A stretch of DNA of 12,225 nt from Nitrospira sp. Its GTDB lineage: Bacteria > Nitrospirota > Nitrospiria > Nitrospirales > Nitrospiraceae. This document shows positions 6,735-12,225 of the stretch, in pieces. The notes beneath the pieces were generated by a model. The model worked only from the letters and a program-made list of their open reading frames with translations. It was not told the origin of the DNA and made no database searches. The stretch is taken from NCBI GenBank assembly GCA_015904075.1, contig JABMDH010000002.1, positions 24,005-36,229 of the forward strand, in the 5' to 3' direction. The position numbers and the translations under genes were made by a program. Position 1 is the stretch's first letter. The number at the start of each line of letters is the position of its first letter.

Positions 6735-7259
6735 TCAATGCGCATGGTCATCATGGCCATGCAAATGAAATGCATCTCCCAAATAGACACAACTCAACAT
6801 GGTAAAAATATAGGCTTGAATGAACGCAATGCCCACTTCCAGAACATTGATTCCCACCGTGAAGACAAAAGGCAACCACCCGATCAACAGTCCACCGCTG
6901 ATCGCCATGCCGAACAGGACACCGAGCAACACATGGCCCGCCGTCATATTGGCAAATAATCGAACCGCCAGCGAAATGGGCCTTGCCAACTGACTCATGA
7001 TCTCGATCGGGATCATCAGCGGAACCAGCCATCCCGGCGTGCCTGGGGGAATCAGCACGCCAAGAAACTTCACGCCATGCAACATGAAGCCCACCACCAA
7101 TGCCTGGTCAAGGCTGTCCTTAATTTTCTTTTCCCGTTCTTCCAGCATGCTTAAGATGCCGGGAAACGCAAACTTGTAGAGCACGAAAAAGAGAATCGCA
7201 AACGACACCACTTCCCAGAAAATCAGGGAAGAAAAAAAGTGAGATTCAAACTGCGGCAT
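6735..7259 (-). CDS. In-frame b'-a' fusion ORF (atpF 5' part joined to atpB 3' part)
   Basis: A 174-residue frame. Residues 1-53 are the start of F0 subunit b (MPQFESHFFS ... KDSLDQA): the membrane helix and the first turns of the stalk. Residues 55-174 are exactly the last 120 residues of subunit a as in the full atpB, including the essential helix motif SLAVRLFANM with its Arg (R100 here) and the C-terminal histidine-rich tail HLHGHDDHAH. The junction is at 7100/7101 and is blunt, with no shared bases. The start has AGGGAG five bases upstream. It lacks the first two to three membrane helices of subunit a and the stalk of b, so it cannot replace either subunit in any known arrangement. It may be a by-product of the duplication or an assembly chimera; the ORF itself is clear in the sequence. 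Confidence 0.6.
   Translation of the reverse strand: MPQFESHFFSSLIFWEVVSFAILFFVLYKFAFPGILSMLEEREKKIKDSLDQALVVGFMLHGVKFLGVLIPPGTPGWLVPLMIPIEIMSQLARPISLAVRLFANMTAGHVLLGVLFGMAISGGLLIGWLPFVFTVGINVLEVGIAFIQAYIFTMLSCVYLGDAFHLHGHDDHAH
7101..7201. repeat. 101-bp perfect direct repeat, right copy
   Basis: Identical to 6133-6233. Here its left edge joins the atpB fragment and its right edge continues into the intact beginning of atpF. Recombination between the two repeats would delete 968 bp and rebuild a normal atpF. Confidence 0.95.
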
Positions 7260-7323
7260 GTCAACTCCCTAGGAGAAAAGGATAACAGGATTATGAAGGC
7301 GCCGAGCCTCCTTCCAGTCCCTC

Positions 7324-7557
7324 TTACCCCTTCCGAAAGCCCATGATGATGAAGGCGATGACCAGGCCATAGAGCGCGATGGCTTCCACCAGCGCGAACC
7401 CGATCCACATATATTTTGTGACACGAGCTTCGGCTTCCGGCTGGCGTGCGACAACTTCGATCATTTTCCCGAAGATGTATCCGATTCCGACGCCGGCTCC
7501 GGCAAACCCTGCTGCGGCACAACCCATCCCGATCAACCCTGCTGCTGCTGAATCCAT
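7324..7557 (-). CDS. atpE: F0 subunit c, first copy
   Basis: The c-ring proteolipid of F-type ATP synthase, 77 residues, in its expected place directly after atpB. Features: a glycine-rich helix 1 (GAGVGIGYIFG), the loop ARQPEAEAR that faces F1, and helix 2 with the ion-binding E58 followed by Ala. The start is fixed by AAAGGAGG at 7576-7569. A 65-bp gap separates it from the atpF start at 7259. This is the copy that would remain, with atpB and atpZ, if the 968-bp segment were removed. Confidence 0.95.
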   Translation of the reverse strand: MDSAAAGLIGMGCAAAGFAGAGVGIGYIFGKMIEVVARQPEAEARVTKYMWIGFALVEAIALYGLVIAFIIMGFRKG

Positions 7558-7568
7558 TGTTTGTCTAT

Positions 7569-7576
7569 CCTCCTTT
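7569..7576 (-). promoter_or_regulatory. Strong ribosome binding site of atpE (first copy)
   Basis: AAAGGAGG, 11 bases before the atpE ATG, preceded by an A/T-rich run (GTTTTTATTA). It is much stronger than the sites before atpB or atpZ, in line with the many c subunits needed per enzyme. An unstructured A/T-rich enhancer upstream of atpE is known in E. coli; the parallel here is inference. Confidence 0.75.
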
Positions 7577-7731
7577 AATAAAAACTCACACGTACCCAGA
7601 TCTACCCCAGAATCCGATCGCCCTGTCCCTCCGGCAAGCTGCAAAAAATACACGCCTTGAAGCCTCCCGTGTGGTACGTCAACGAGTGGACGGCAATACG
7701 AATCCTGCTGGACAACCCCTTCTGCAGTCGG

Positions 7732-8481
7732 TCAATGCGCATGGTCATCATGGCCATGCAAATGAAATGCGTCTCCCAAATAAACACAACTCAACATGGT
7801 AAAAATATAGGCTTGAATGAACGCAATGCCCACTTCCAGGACATTGATTCCCACCGTAAAGACAAAAGGCAACCACCCGATCAACAGTCCACCGCTGATC
7901 GCCATGCCGAACAGCACCCCGAGCAACACATGGCCCGCCGTCATATTGGCAAACAACCGAACCGCCAGCGAAATGGGCCTGGCCAACTGACTCATGATCT
8001 CGATCGGGATCATGAGCGGAACCAGCCATCCCGGTGTACCGGGCGGGATCAGCACGCCAAGAAACTTCACGCCATGCAACATGAAGCCCACCACCAAACT
8101 TATCCCATACACCACGAATGCGAACACGGCGGTCACGGCAATCTGACTCGTCACCGTGTAGCTGCCGGGAATCATTCCGAGAAGGTTGCAGAAGAGAATG
8201 AAGACAAACAGGGTCCCGATAAATGGGAAAAACCGCATCCCCTCCTTGCCCATCGTCTCCATGATCATCGTGCGGATGAAATCGACCATGATTTCAGCCA
8301 GGTTTTGCAGCTTCCCGGGAACCAGCTTGCGTGACGAGCCTGCCATGATCATTACCACGGCCGCCAGGGACACCGCGATCCACATAAACACGACGGCCTT
8401 ATTGATGGAAATGTCCAGCCCGCCAAGGGCAATGGGAATCCAGTCATGCAGTTCGAACGGATGAAGCGGATTGTCTTCCAT
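7732..8481 (-). CDS. atpB: F0 subunit a
   Basis: The membrane stator subunit that provides the proton half-channels next to the c-ring; complete at 249 residues. Hydrophobic segments lie near 28-47, 85-106, 112-135, 153-168, 172-200 and 201-232. The essential arginine is R175 in SLAVRLFANMTAGH, and Q223 in IAFIQAYIFTML is the expected polar partner in the last helix. CNLLGMIPG (98-106) is a family signature. The C-terminus is rich in His and Asp (HLHGHDDHAH). The ATG at 8481 lies 38 bp after the atpZ stop and has only a weak AAGAAG upstream. It is followed by a 174-bp spacer before atpE. Its last 120 codons are duplicated at 6735-7100. Confidence 0.95.
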   Translation of the reverse strand: MEDNPLHPFELHDWIPIALGGLDISINKAVVFMWIAVSLAAVVMIMAGSSRKLVPGKLQNLAEIMVDFIRTMIMETMGKEGMRFFPFIGTLFVFILFCNLLGMIPGSYTVTSQIAVTAVFAFVVYGISLVVGFMLHGVKFLGVLIPPGTPGWLVPLMIPIEIMSQLARPISLAVRLFANMTAGHVLLGVLFGMAISGGLLIGWLPFVFTVGINVLEVGIAFIQAYIFTMLSCVYLGDAFHLHGHDDHAH

Positions 8482-8519
8482 GGCGATCTTATACTTCTTA
8501 TACTTTTGTTACTGTCGCG

Positions 8520-8741
8520 TTACGCCTTCGTCCACCGTTGCACGGACCGATAGGCATTTCTGATTCCTGTCACACCGCCCAACACCAGACCCCCGATGAT
8601 CCCCCAGGGCGTGGAGTCGAAGAGATAGGTATCACACACCCACCCCAATCCTCCTCCGGCAATCAACGCGGCAAGCAGATCTGTTGCGATCCTGACCGCT
8701 TGGCCAAGCCCCGCGTAGAGCGGATCTTGTGAAGAGGACAT
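8520..8741 (-). CDS. atpZ: AtpZ/AtpI-like small membrane protein of the F0 operon
   Basis: A 73-residue protein from the ATG at 8741, at the position where atpI/atpZ genes lead F0 operons. It has two hydrophobic helices (about 13-29 and 41-58) separated by DTYLFDSTPWG, with a glycine-rich second helix (GIIGGLVLGGVTGIRNAYR), the AtpZ/AtpI-like pattern; such proteins are linked to c-ring assembly or magnesium handling. An ATG at 8810 would add 23 residues with no family similarity and would overlap the -10 box of the candidate promoter, so 8741 is preferred. Its Shine-Dalgarno is weak. A gene symbol of atpI would be equally defensible. Confidence 0.75.
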   Translation of the reverse strand: MSSSQDPLYAGLGQAVRIATDLLAALIAGGGLGWVCDTYLFDSTPWGIIGGLVLGGVTGIRNAYRSVQRWTKA

Positions 8742-8809
8742 ACTTATACCCACAGGCGGCAAGTGCACATGCAACACATGAGCAGAACTCTGCCGAGAAT
8801 GGGTCCGCA

Positions 8810-8839
8810 ATTCAAGCAGAACTCACTTCAGAATGTCAA
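8810..8839 (-). promoter_or_regulatory. Candidate promoter of the atp operon, with a nearby 10-bp direct repeat
   Basis: On the minus strand a perfect -35 TTGACA (8839-8834) is followed after 18 bp by TTGAAT (8815-8810), 4 of 6 matches to the -10 consensus. Transcription would start near 8803, leaving about 60 bases of leader before atpZ. The 10-mer AGCAGAACTC (plus strand) occurs at 8781-8790 and 8815-8824, the second copy overlapping the -10 end, which could be an operator. Confidence 0.4.
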
Positions 8840-8926
8840 GCATACATAGGCCTGTTTCTGTAGCAGTCGCTGCGGTATAGTGACGTACCTTCTTCCTGTA
8901 GAATTGTCGCCACCAGGTCAACGCCG

Positions 8927-10176
8927 ATGCTTTCATCGACTCGCTTCCTACAAGGCCCTCCGTCGCCTCTTGTGGTGACGCTGCCGTGCCCGCCGGCAAG
9001 TCCCTTTGACCTCTACACAAGAATAGCCTCAGCGCAACGCCCTTCCTTTCTTTTTGAGAGCGGCAACGGACGCGCGACAACAGGACGCTATTCATTCTTT
9101 GCCAGTGACCCCTATCAAACATTGAGTGGAAAAGCTGATCAGTACCTGCAGCAACCGGCACAGGGCCACGAAAAGTCCGGACAGGCTCCCTTCCAGCATC
9201 TCGCCAGACTCGTCGGCAGCTCCCACATCATGCGGCCCCTCGATGTCCCGCCTTTTTTCGGTGGAGCGGTTGGTTATTTCAGTTATGATCTCGTCCGCCA
9301 ATTCGAGCCGAAACCGATACCGACACACGAGGCGGCCTCGCATTCTCACCGGAACAACAACGGTCTTCCTATATCGATCGTGTCCACCGGTGTCAGGACT
9401 ATATCGCAGCCGGCGATATCTATCAGGCCAACCTTTCTCATCGTTTTACTGTGACGGGAGATGCCTTTCCACCTCAGTCCGGATTGCAGCCGGATCTCCG
9501 TGCGTACAGCCGTGTGCGTACCCTGAATCCTTCACCATTCTCCGGACTCCTCCGTTTCGATCACACCAGCCTCATCAGTTCATCGCCTGAACGCCTCGTC
9601 CGTCTCAACGGACGCCGGGCGGATACCAGGCCGATCGCCGGCACGAGACCCCGCGGAGAGAATGTTGCCGCCGATCTGCGGCTCGAAGACGAGTTGCGCT
9701 CGAATGAAAAAGAATGCGCGGAACATATCATGCTGGTTGATCTCGAACGGAATGATCTCGGTCGGGTCTGTGATTTCGGAAGCGTCCGGGTCGATGAACT
9801 GATGACGCTGGAACGGTATTCCCACGTAAGCCATCTGGTCTCTCATGTCGGCGGGACCCTGAGAAGCAACGCCACGGGGTTTGATTTGCTGAGAGCCTTA
9901 TTCCCGGGTGGAACCATCACCGGCGTGCCAAAGATCCGCTGCATGGAAATCATTGAAGAACTGGAACCGGTTCGCCGTGGCCCCTATACCGGCTCGATGG
10001 GCTATCTCAGTTGGAGCGGCGATTTGGACTTCAACATCTTGATCAGAACTCTCGTCAGAAGGAACGATATAGGGTACCTCCAGGTCGGCGCCGGCATTGT
10101 GGCCGACTCCGATCCGGCGCGTGAATACGAAGAGACCCTCCACAAAGCCCAAGCCTTTTTGAGCGCATTCGCGTAA
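8927..10176 (+). pseudogene. pabB: Aminodeoxychorismate synthase component I, broken by an internal out-of-frame deletion
   Basis: Chorismate-using enzyme that makes 4-amino-4-deoxychorismate for p-aminobenzoate and folate. The N-terminal part is read from the ATG at 8927 (FLFESGNGRATTGRYSFFA, then FFGGAVGYFSYDLVRQFEP). The C-terminal part is in another frame, open from 9289, and only makes sense from about 9343 (FSPEQQ, then AAGDIYQANLSHRF). It carries RPIAGTRPRG, LVDLERNDLGR, PGGTITGVPKIRCMEII and GAGIVADSDPAREYEETL. Between QFEP and FSPEQQ the E. coli and B. subtilis enzymes have about 65-80 residues; here about 10 remain, so some 55-75 codons are missing and the frame shifts between about 9302 and 9343. 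Ala in PIAGT (Lys in E. coli PabB) occurs in B. subtilis-type PabB and in TrpE, so anthranilate synthase is an alternative. The aminotransferase next door favours pabB. Confidence 0.8.
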
Positions 10177-10187
10177 TACCTACCGCC

Positions 10188-11069
10188 ATGTGGATCTACC
10201 TCAACAACCGGTTTGTGAAGGATGCGGACGCCGTCGTCTCCGTCTTCGATCACGGGTTTCTCTATGGCGACGGGGTCTATGAAACGATCCGCTCGTACGG
10301 GAGCCGCATCTTCATGCGGGACCACCATCTTGCCAGGCTCCGACGATCTGCCGATGCAATTGGACTATCCATGCCCGACCTCAACTGGCCGGACCTTCTC
10401 CATGAGTCGATGGAACGCAATCAAGTCGGCAACACCCAACACGATGCATATCTGAGGATTACGATGTCACGAGGAGCTGGAGACATCGGTCTCGATCCAG
10501 CCCTATGCCGCACGCCCACCGTCGTCATTATGGCCAAACCGCTTCATCTCCCCTCCCCCGAACTGTACCGGAACGGCGTGACACTGATCGTCGCTGAAAC
10601 AAGACGCAACCTGCCCAGCGCCCTTTCTCCCCAGATCAAAGCCACAAACTTTCTCAACAACATTCTTGCCAAACGGGAAGCCATCGCGGCCAAAGCATTC
10701 GACAGCATCTTGCTGAACTGGGAACATCACCTGACAGAATGCACCGTCAGCAATCTGTTCTTCGTAGCTGGCGGATGCCTGCACACGCCCTCCGTTGAGT
10801 GCGGTCTCCTGGACGGCATCACTCGATCCATCGTGATCCAATTGGCAAGAGAACAGCACATTCCAACCCAAGAGGGCCGTTTCACTCCCACACAGTTGTA
10901 CCAAGCCGACGAGTGCTTTTTGACTAACACCAGTATGGAACTCATGCCGGTGATTGCTGTCGATGGCAAACCGATCGGCACGGGGAAACCGGGCCCCCTC
11001 ACTCAGAAGCTGCACGCACTGTTTATTGGAGCGCGAGAACATTTTTTGGAGAAGACTTCGCTTCGCTAG
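10188..11069 (+). CDS. pabC: Class IV PLP aminotransferase/lyase, probable aminodeoxychorismate lyase
   Basis: A complete 293-residue fold-type IV PLP enzyme. The catalytic lysine is K151 in SPQIKATNFLNNILAK. The cofactor-binding glutamate is E184 in LTECTVSNLFF. The phosphate-binding loops GLLDGITR (206-213) and TNTSMELMPV (246-255) are also present. The N-terminal DHGFLYGDGVYETIR is typical of the family. Sequence alone does not separate 4-amino-4-deoxychorismate lyase (PabC) from branched-chain or D-amino acid aminotransferases. The start lies only 11 bp after the pabB-like frame, which makes PabC, splitting the PabB product into p-aminobenzoate and pyruvate, the best inference. No clear Shine-Dalgarno precedes the ATG, suggesting translational coupling to pabB. 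If pabB is truly broken, expression of this gene may also suffer. Confidence 0.8.
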   Translation: MWIYLNNRFVKDADAVVSVFDHGFLYGDGVYETIRSYGSRIFMRDHHLARLRRSADAIGLSMPDLNWPDLLHESMERNQVGNTQHDAYLRITMSRGAGDIGLDPALCRTPTVVIMAKPLHLPSPELYRNGVTLIVAETRRNLPSALSPQIKATNFLNNILAKREAIAAKAFDSILLNWEHHLTECTVSNLFFVAGGCLHTPSVECGLLDGITRSIVIQLAREQHIPTQEGRFTPTQLYQADECFLTNTSMELMPVIAVDGKPIGTGKPGPLTQKLHALFIGAREHFLEKTSLR

Positions 11070-11135
11070 ACTTCAAACTTCTTGTTTTCACTCCCATTTT
11101 CATTCTACCCAAGAGGCACGAGATCTGCATTCTCC

Positions 11136-11163
11136 TTGACAGGTGATTGAAGACTGTTATCGT
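11136..11163 (+). promoter_or_regulatory. Candidate promoter of the small lytic transglycosylase gene
   Basis: A perfect -35 TTGACA (11136-11141), a 16-bp spacer, then TATCGT (11158-11163), 4 of 6 matches to the -10 box. The expected transcription start about 7 bp downstream falls on the ATG at 11170, which has no Shine-Dalgarno, so a leaderless transcript is possible. The alternative GTG start at 11143 would lie inside this promoter. Confidence 0.4.
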
Positions 11164-11169
11164 TTGACC

Positions 11170-11862
11170 ATGCTGAAACCCAAAAAACCTTTCCGCCTTG
11201 CCACACTCCCCATCACGATGGGCCTTCTGGTCACGAGCTCCCTTCTGACCGCAGCGCCCACTGCCCGTGCAGAGATGTATCAGTATGTCGATGCCAATGG
11301 GACCATTTCTCTCACAAACGTCCCGTCCGATATGCGGTACCGCCGAATCGATACCCTTTCGAATCGCCTCCACGCCACGATCTCCGAGCAAGAATTAGAG
11401 CCGATGATCAGCCGGTTTTCACGCCAGCATCAACTGCACCCGGCGCTCATTCGAGCCGTCATCAAAGCTGAATCGGGATTCGATCCTCATGCCGTGTCAC
11501 GGGCAGGGGCCGTCGGTCTCATGCAGCTGATGCCGCAAACCGCCATTCGAATGGATGTGCGAGATCTGTACGATCCTGAAGACAATATCGGCGGAGGAAC
11601 AAAATACCTCAGACAGCTGCTGGACCGATTTCGCGGGAACCTTCCGCTTGCGCTGGCAGCCTATAACGCGGGCGAGCATGTCGTCGACCGTTACCGGACA
11701 CTTCCGCCTTACACAGAAACCCGGCAGTACGTTCGAAAGGTGTTGGGGTATTACCGGGGGTTTCTCACGCGAGATCTTGCCGCGACCGGCCACGTAATTG
11801 CGTCTTCGGAGACTGTAGCGCAACCACTTGCCCGGAGTGTTTCTGCCTCTCCTGCCCAATAA
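11170..11862 (+). CDS. Secreted lytic murein transglycosylase with DUF4124-like N-terminus
   Basis: A peptidoglycan-cleaving enzyme of the Slt/MltE-like family 1, acting in the periplasm; 230 residues from the ATG at 11170. A signal peptide covers 1-34 (KPKK basic start, hydrophobic 11-31, PTARA before EMYQYVD). Residues 36-60 (MYQYVDANGTISLTNVPSD) match the short DUF4124-type beta motif found before transglycosylase domains. The SLT domain runs from about 75 to 195: catalytic E101 in VIKAESGFDPHAVS, GLMQLMPQTA (116-125), the N-acetylglucosamine-binding LAAYNAGE (162-169), and TRQYVRKVLGYY. The frame is open back to a GTG at 11143, but the signal peptide and the candidate promoter favour 11170. 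The last 33 codons are antisense to the opposing nadB frame. It may act with the larger Slt-like protein encoded at the other end of the window, but they are not linked. Confidence 0.88.
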   Translation: MLKPKKPFRLATLPITMGLLVTSSLLTAAPTARAEMYQYVDANGTISLTNVPSDMRYRRIDTLSNRLHATISEQELEPMISRFSRQHQLHPALIRAVIKAESGFDPHAVSRAGAVGLMQLMPQTAIRMDVRDLYDPEDNIGGGTKYLRQLLDRFRGNLPLALAAYNAGEHVVDRYRTLPPYTETRQYVRKVLGYYRGFLTRDLAATGHVIASSETVAQPLARSVSASPAQ

Positions 11863-12225
11863 CTGATTTCTTCACAGACAGTTGGCTATGTTGTTTCCAC
11901 CCTGGCCGTTTGGATTCTGGAATATCCGATCGAAAGTGGGCGCCGACACTGTTCTCCCGCCATAACGCCGCTTCCGCCACACAATGCGCCACCTGAACCA
12001 TGTTCTTGACCTCAAGGTCGGCCCTTCCGGCAAACGACTTCGAGATCATGTGTTCCCACCGAGACAGTTGGGCAGTCGCGCGAACTAAGGACTCGCGGGA
12101 ACGAATGATGCCAACTTGGCCCCACATCATTCGGCGAAGCGAGTTTCGCATTTTTTCTGTGTCGTCCAGTCGATGCTTCAGCGCATGACGCAGGGCCGCA
12201 ACCTGTCCTGACAAATCCGGCACAG
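11765..12225 (-). CDS. nadB: L-aspartate oxidase, C-terminal part (5' end outside window)
   Basis: The C-terminal helical domain of the FAD enzyme that oxidises aspartate to iminoaspartate in NAD synthesis; 153 codons are visible and the start lies beyond the right edge. Recognisable family blocks are LRRMMWGQVGIIRSRESL (the usual 'LRxxMWxxvGIvR'), KNMVQVAHCVAEAAL, and GAHFRSDIPES close to the end. Where most family members have E-S-R-G before the A/L-H, this protein has ENSVGAH, so the usual arginine is replaced by Val (codon 11947-11945). After GWKQHS the frame continues for about 40 further residues without similarity I recognise, overlapping the 3' end of the transglycosylase gene by 98 bp in antisense. 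The base composition shows no obvious break. Confidence 0.85.
   Translation of the reverse strand, partial: VPDLSGQVAALRHALKHRLDDTEKMRNSLRRMMWGQVGIIRSRESLVRATAQLSRWEHMISKSFAGRADLEVKNMVQVAHCVAEAALWRENSVGAHFRSDIPESKRPGWKQHSQLSVKKSVIGQERQKHSGQVVALQSPKTQLRGRSRQDLA

Larger units (their letters stand above)
6133..7100. repeat. Diverged copy of a partial atp operon duplication (968 bp)
   Basis: Collinear with 7101-8097: the 5' part of atpF, the leader, atpE, the atpE-atpB spacer and the last 120 codons of atpB. Offsets are 968 at the left end and 997 beyond the 29-bp deletion, with one compensating pair of single-base indels in non-coding DNA. By hand count the copies differ at about 18 of 234 positions in atpE, 15 of 366 in atpB and roughly 27 of 174 in the spacer, and at none in the 101-bp repeat. 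All differences in atpE and atpB are synonymous. Confidence 0.92.
7101..8097. repeat. Reference copy of the partial atp operon duplication (997 bp)
   Basis: Carries the undamaged 5' part of atpF (7101-7259), atpE, the atpE-atpB spacer and the 3' half of atpB. The right boundary at 8097/8098 is where similarity with the second copy stops (8097 pairs with 7100) and where atpB continues intact on its own. Confidence 0.92.

Noticed and set aside
6133..7201. Transposon insertion with target-site duplication
   Set aside because: The repeats are 101 bp, far longer than transposase duplications, and the DNA between them is homologous atp sequence with no transposase or inverted ends.
7657..8334. 225-codon ORF on the plus strand rich in His, Gln and Asn
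   Set aside because: Antisense to atpB; the odd composition is a by-product of the complementary membrane-protein codons.
8482..8519. Repeated AAGTATAAG before atpB as a regulatory element
   Set aside because: Two copies of a short A/T-rich word in a 38-bp spacer; too little to support a site.
8823..9161. 112-codon ORF on the minus strand spanning the atp-pabB intergenic region
   Set aside because: It covers the candidate atp promoter and the start of pabB in antisense, with no domain or ribosome binding site.
9289..10176. pabB as two separate functional genes (8927-9454 and 9451-10176)
   Set aside because: The upstream frame loses all similarity after about 9320, and the downstream conserved sequence begins before the ATG at 9451. 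This is one gene with an internal lesion, not a split pair.

Overview
The window looks like a chromosomal piece of a GC-rich, Gram-negative-type bacterium, most likely Nitrospira or a close relative in the Nitrospirota. This is an inference from gene content and protein style (paired M16 peptidases behind rlmN, an isolated F0 gene cluster, a DUF4124 plus transglycosylase protein). No 16S or other decisive marker is present, so the assignment is moderate. I see no CRISPR array, tRNA, rRNA, insertion sequence or phage gene.

Layout. 1-886 (minus): N-terminal 295 residues of an exported helical-repeat protein resembling the N-terminal part of Slt-type lytic transglycosylases, running off the left edge. 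1025-5761 (plus): a tight four-gene run, rlmN, a catalytically complete M16 peptidase, an M16 paralogue without the zinc motif, and a LarE-like sulfur transferase. 5785-8741 (minus, convergent with larE): F0 ATP synthase genes in the order atpZ, atpB, atpE, atpF, disrupted by a partial tandem duplication. 8927-11069 (plus): a broken pabB followed by a class IV aminotransferase (probable pabC), a folate/p-aminobenzoate pair. 11170-11862 (plus): a small secreted lytic transglycosylase. 11765-12225 (minus): the 3' end of nadB (L-aspartate oxidase), whose reading frame overlaps the transglycosylase tail in antisense.

The most notable feature is the atp locus. A unit of 997 bp (7101-8097) is repeated as a 968-bp version (6133-7100). 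The second version contributes a b'-a' fusion ORF, a second atpE encoding an identical protein, and an atpF whose start region has lost 29 bp and is out of frame. Both breakpoints coincide with the ends of a perfect 101-bp direct repeat (6133-6233 and 7101-7201). Removing 968 bp between these repeats restores an ordinary atpZ-atpB-atpE-atpF operon with a 168-residue b subunit. Outside the 101 bp the copies differ by many synonymous and intergenic changes but by no amino acid in the atpE and atpB parts. That looks like DNA from a close relative, either truly inserted or joined in by an assembler.

A second lesion lies 3 kb away: pabB has lost about 55-75 codons and changed frame in its middle. 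Two independent breaks in normally essential or conserved genes within about 3.5 kb should raise suspicion about assembly quality here before any biological novelty is claimed. I found no convincing new defence, mobile or regulatory system.
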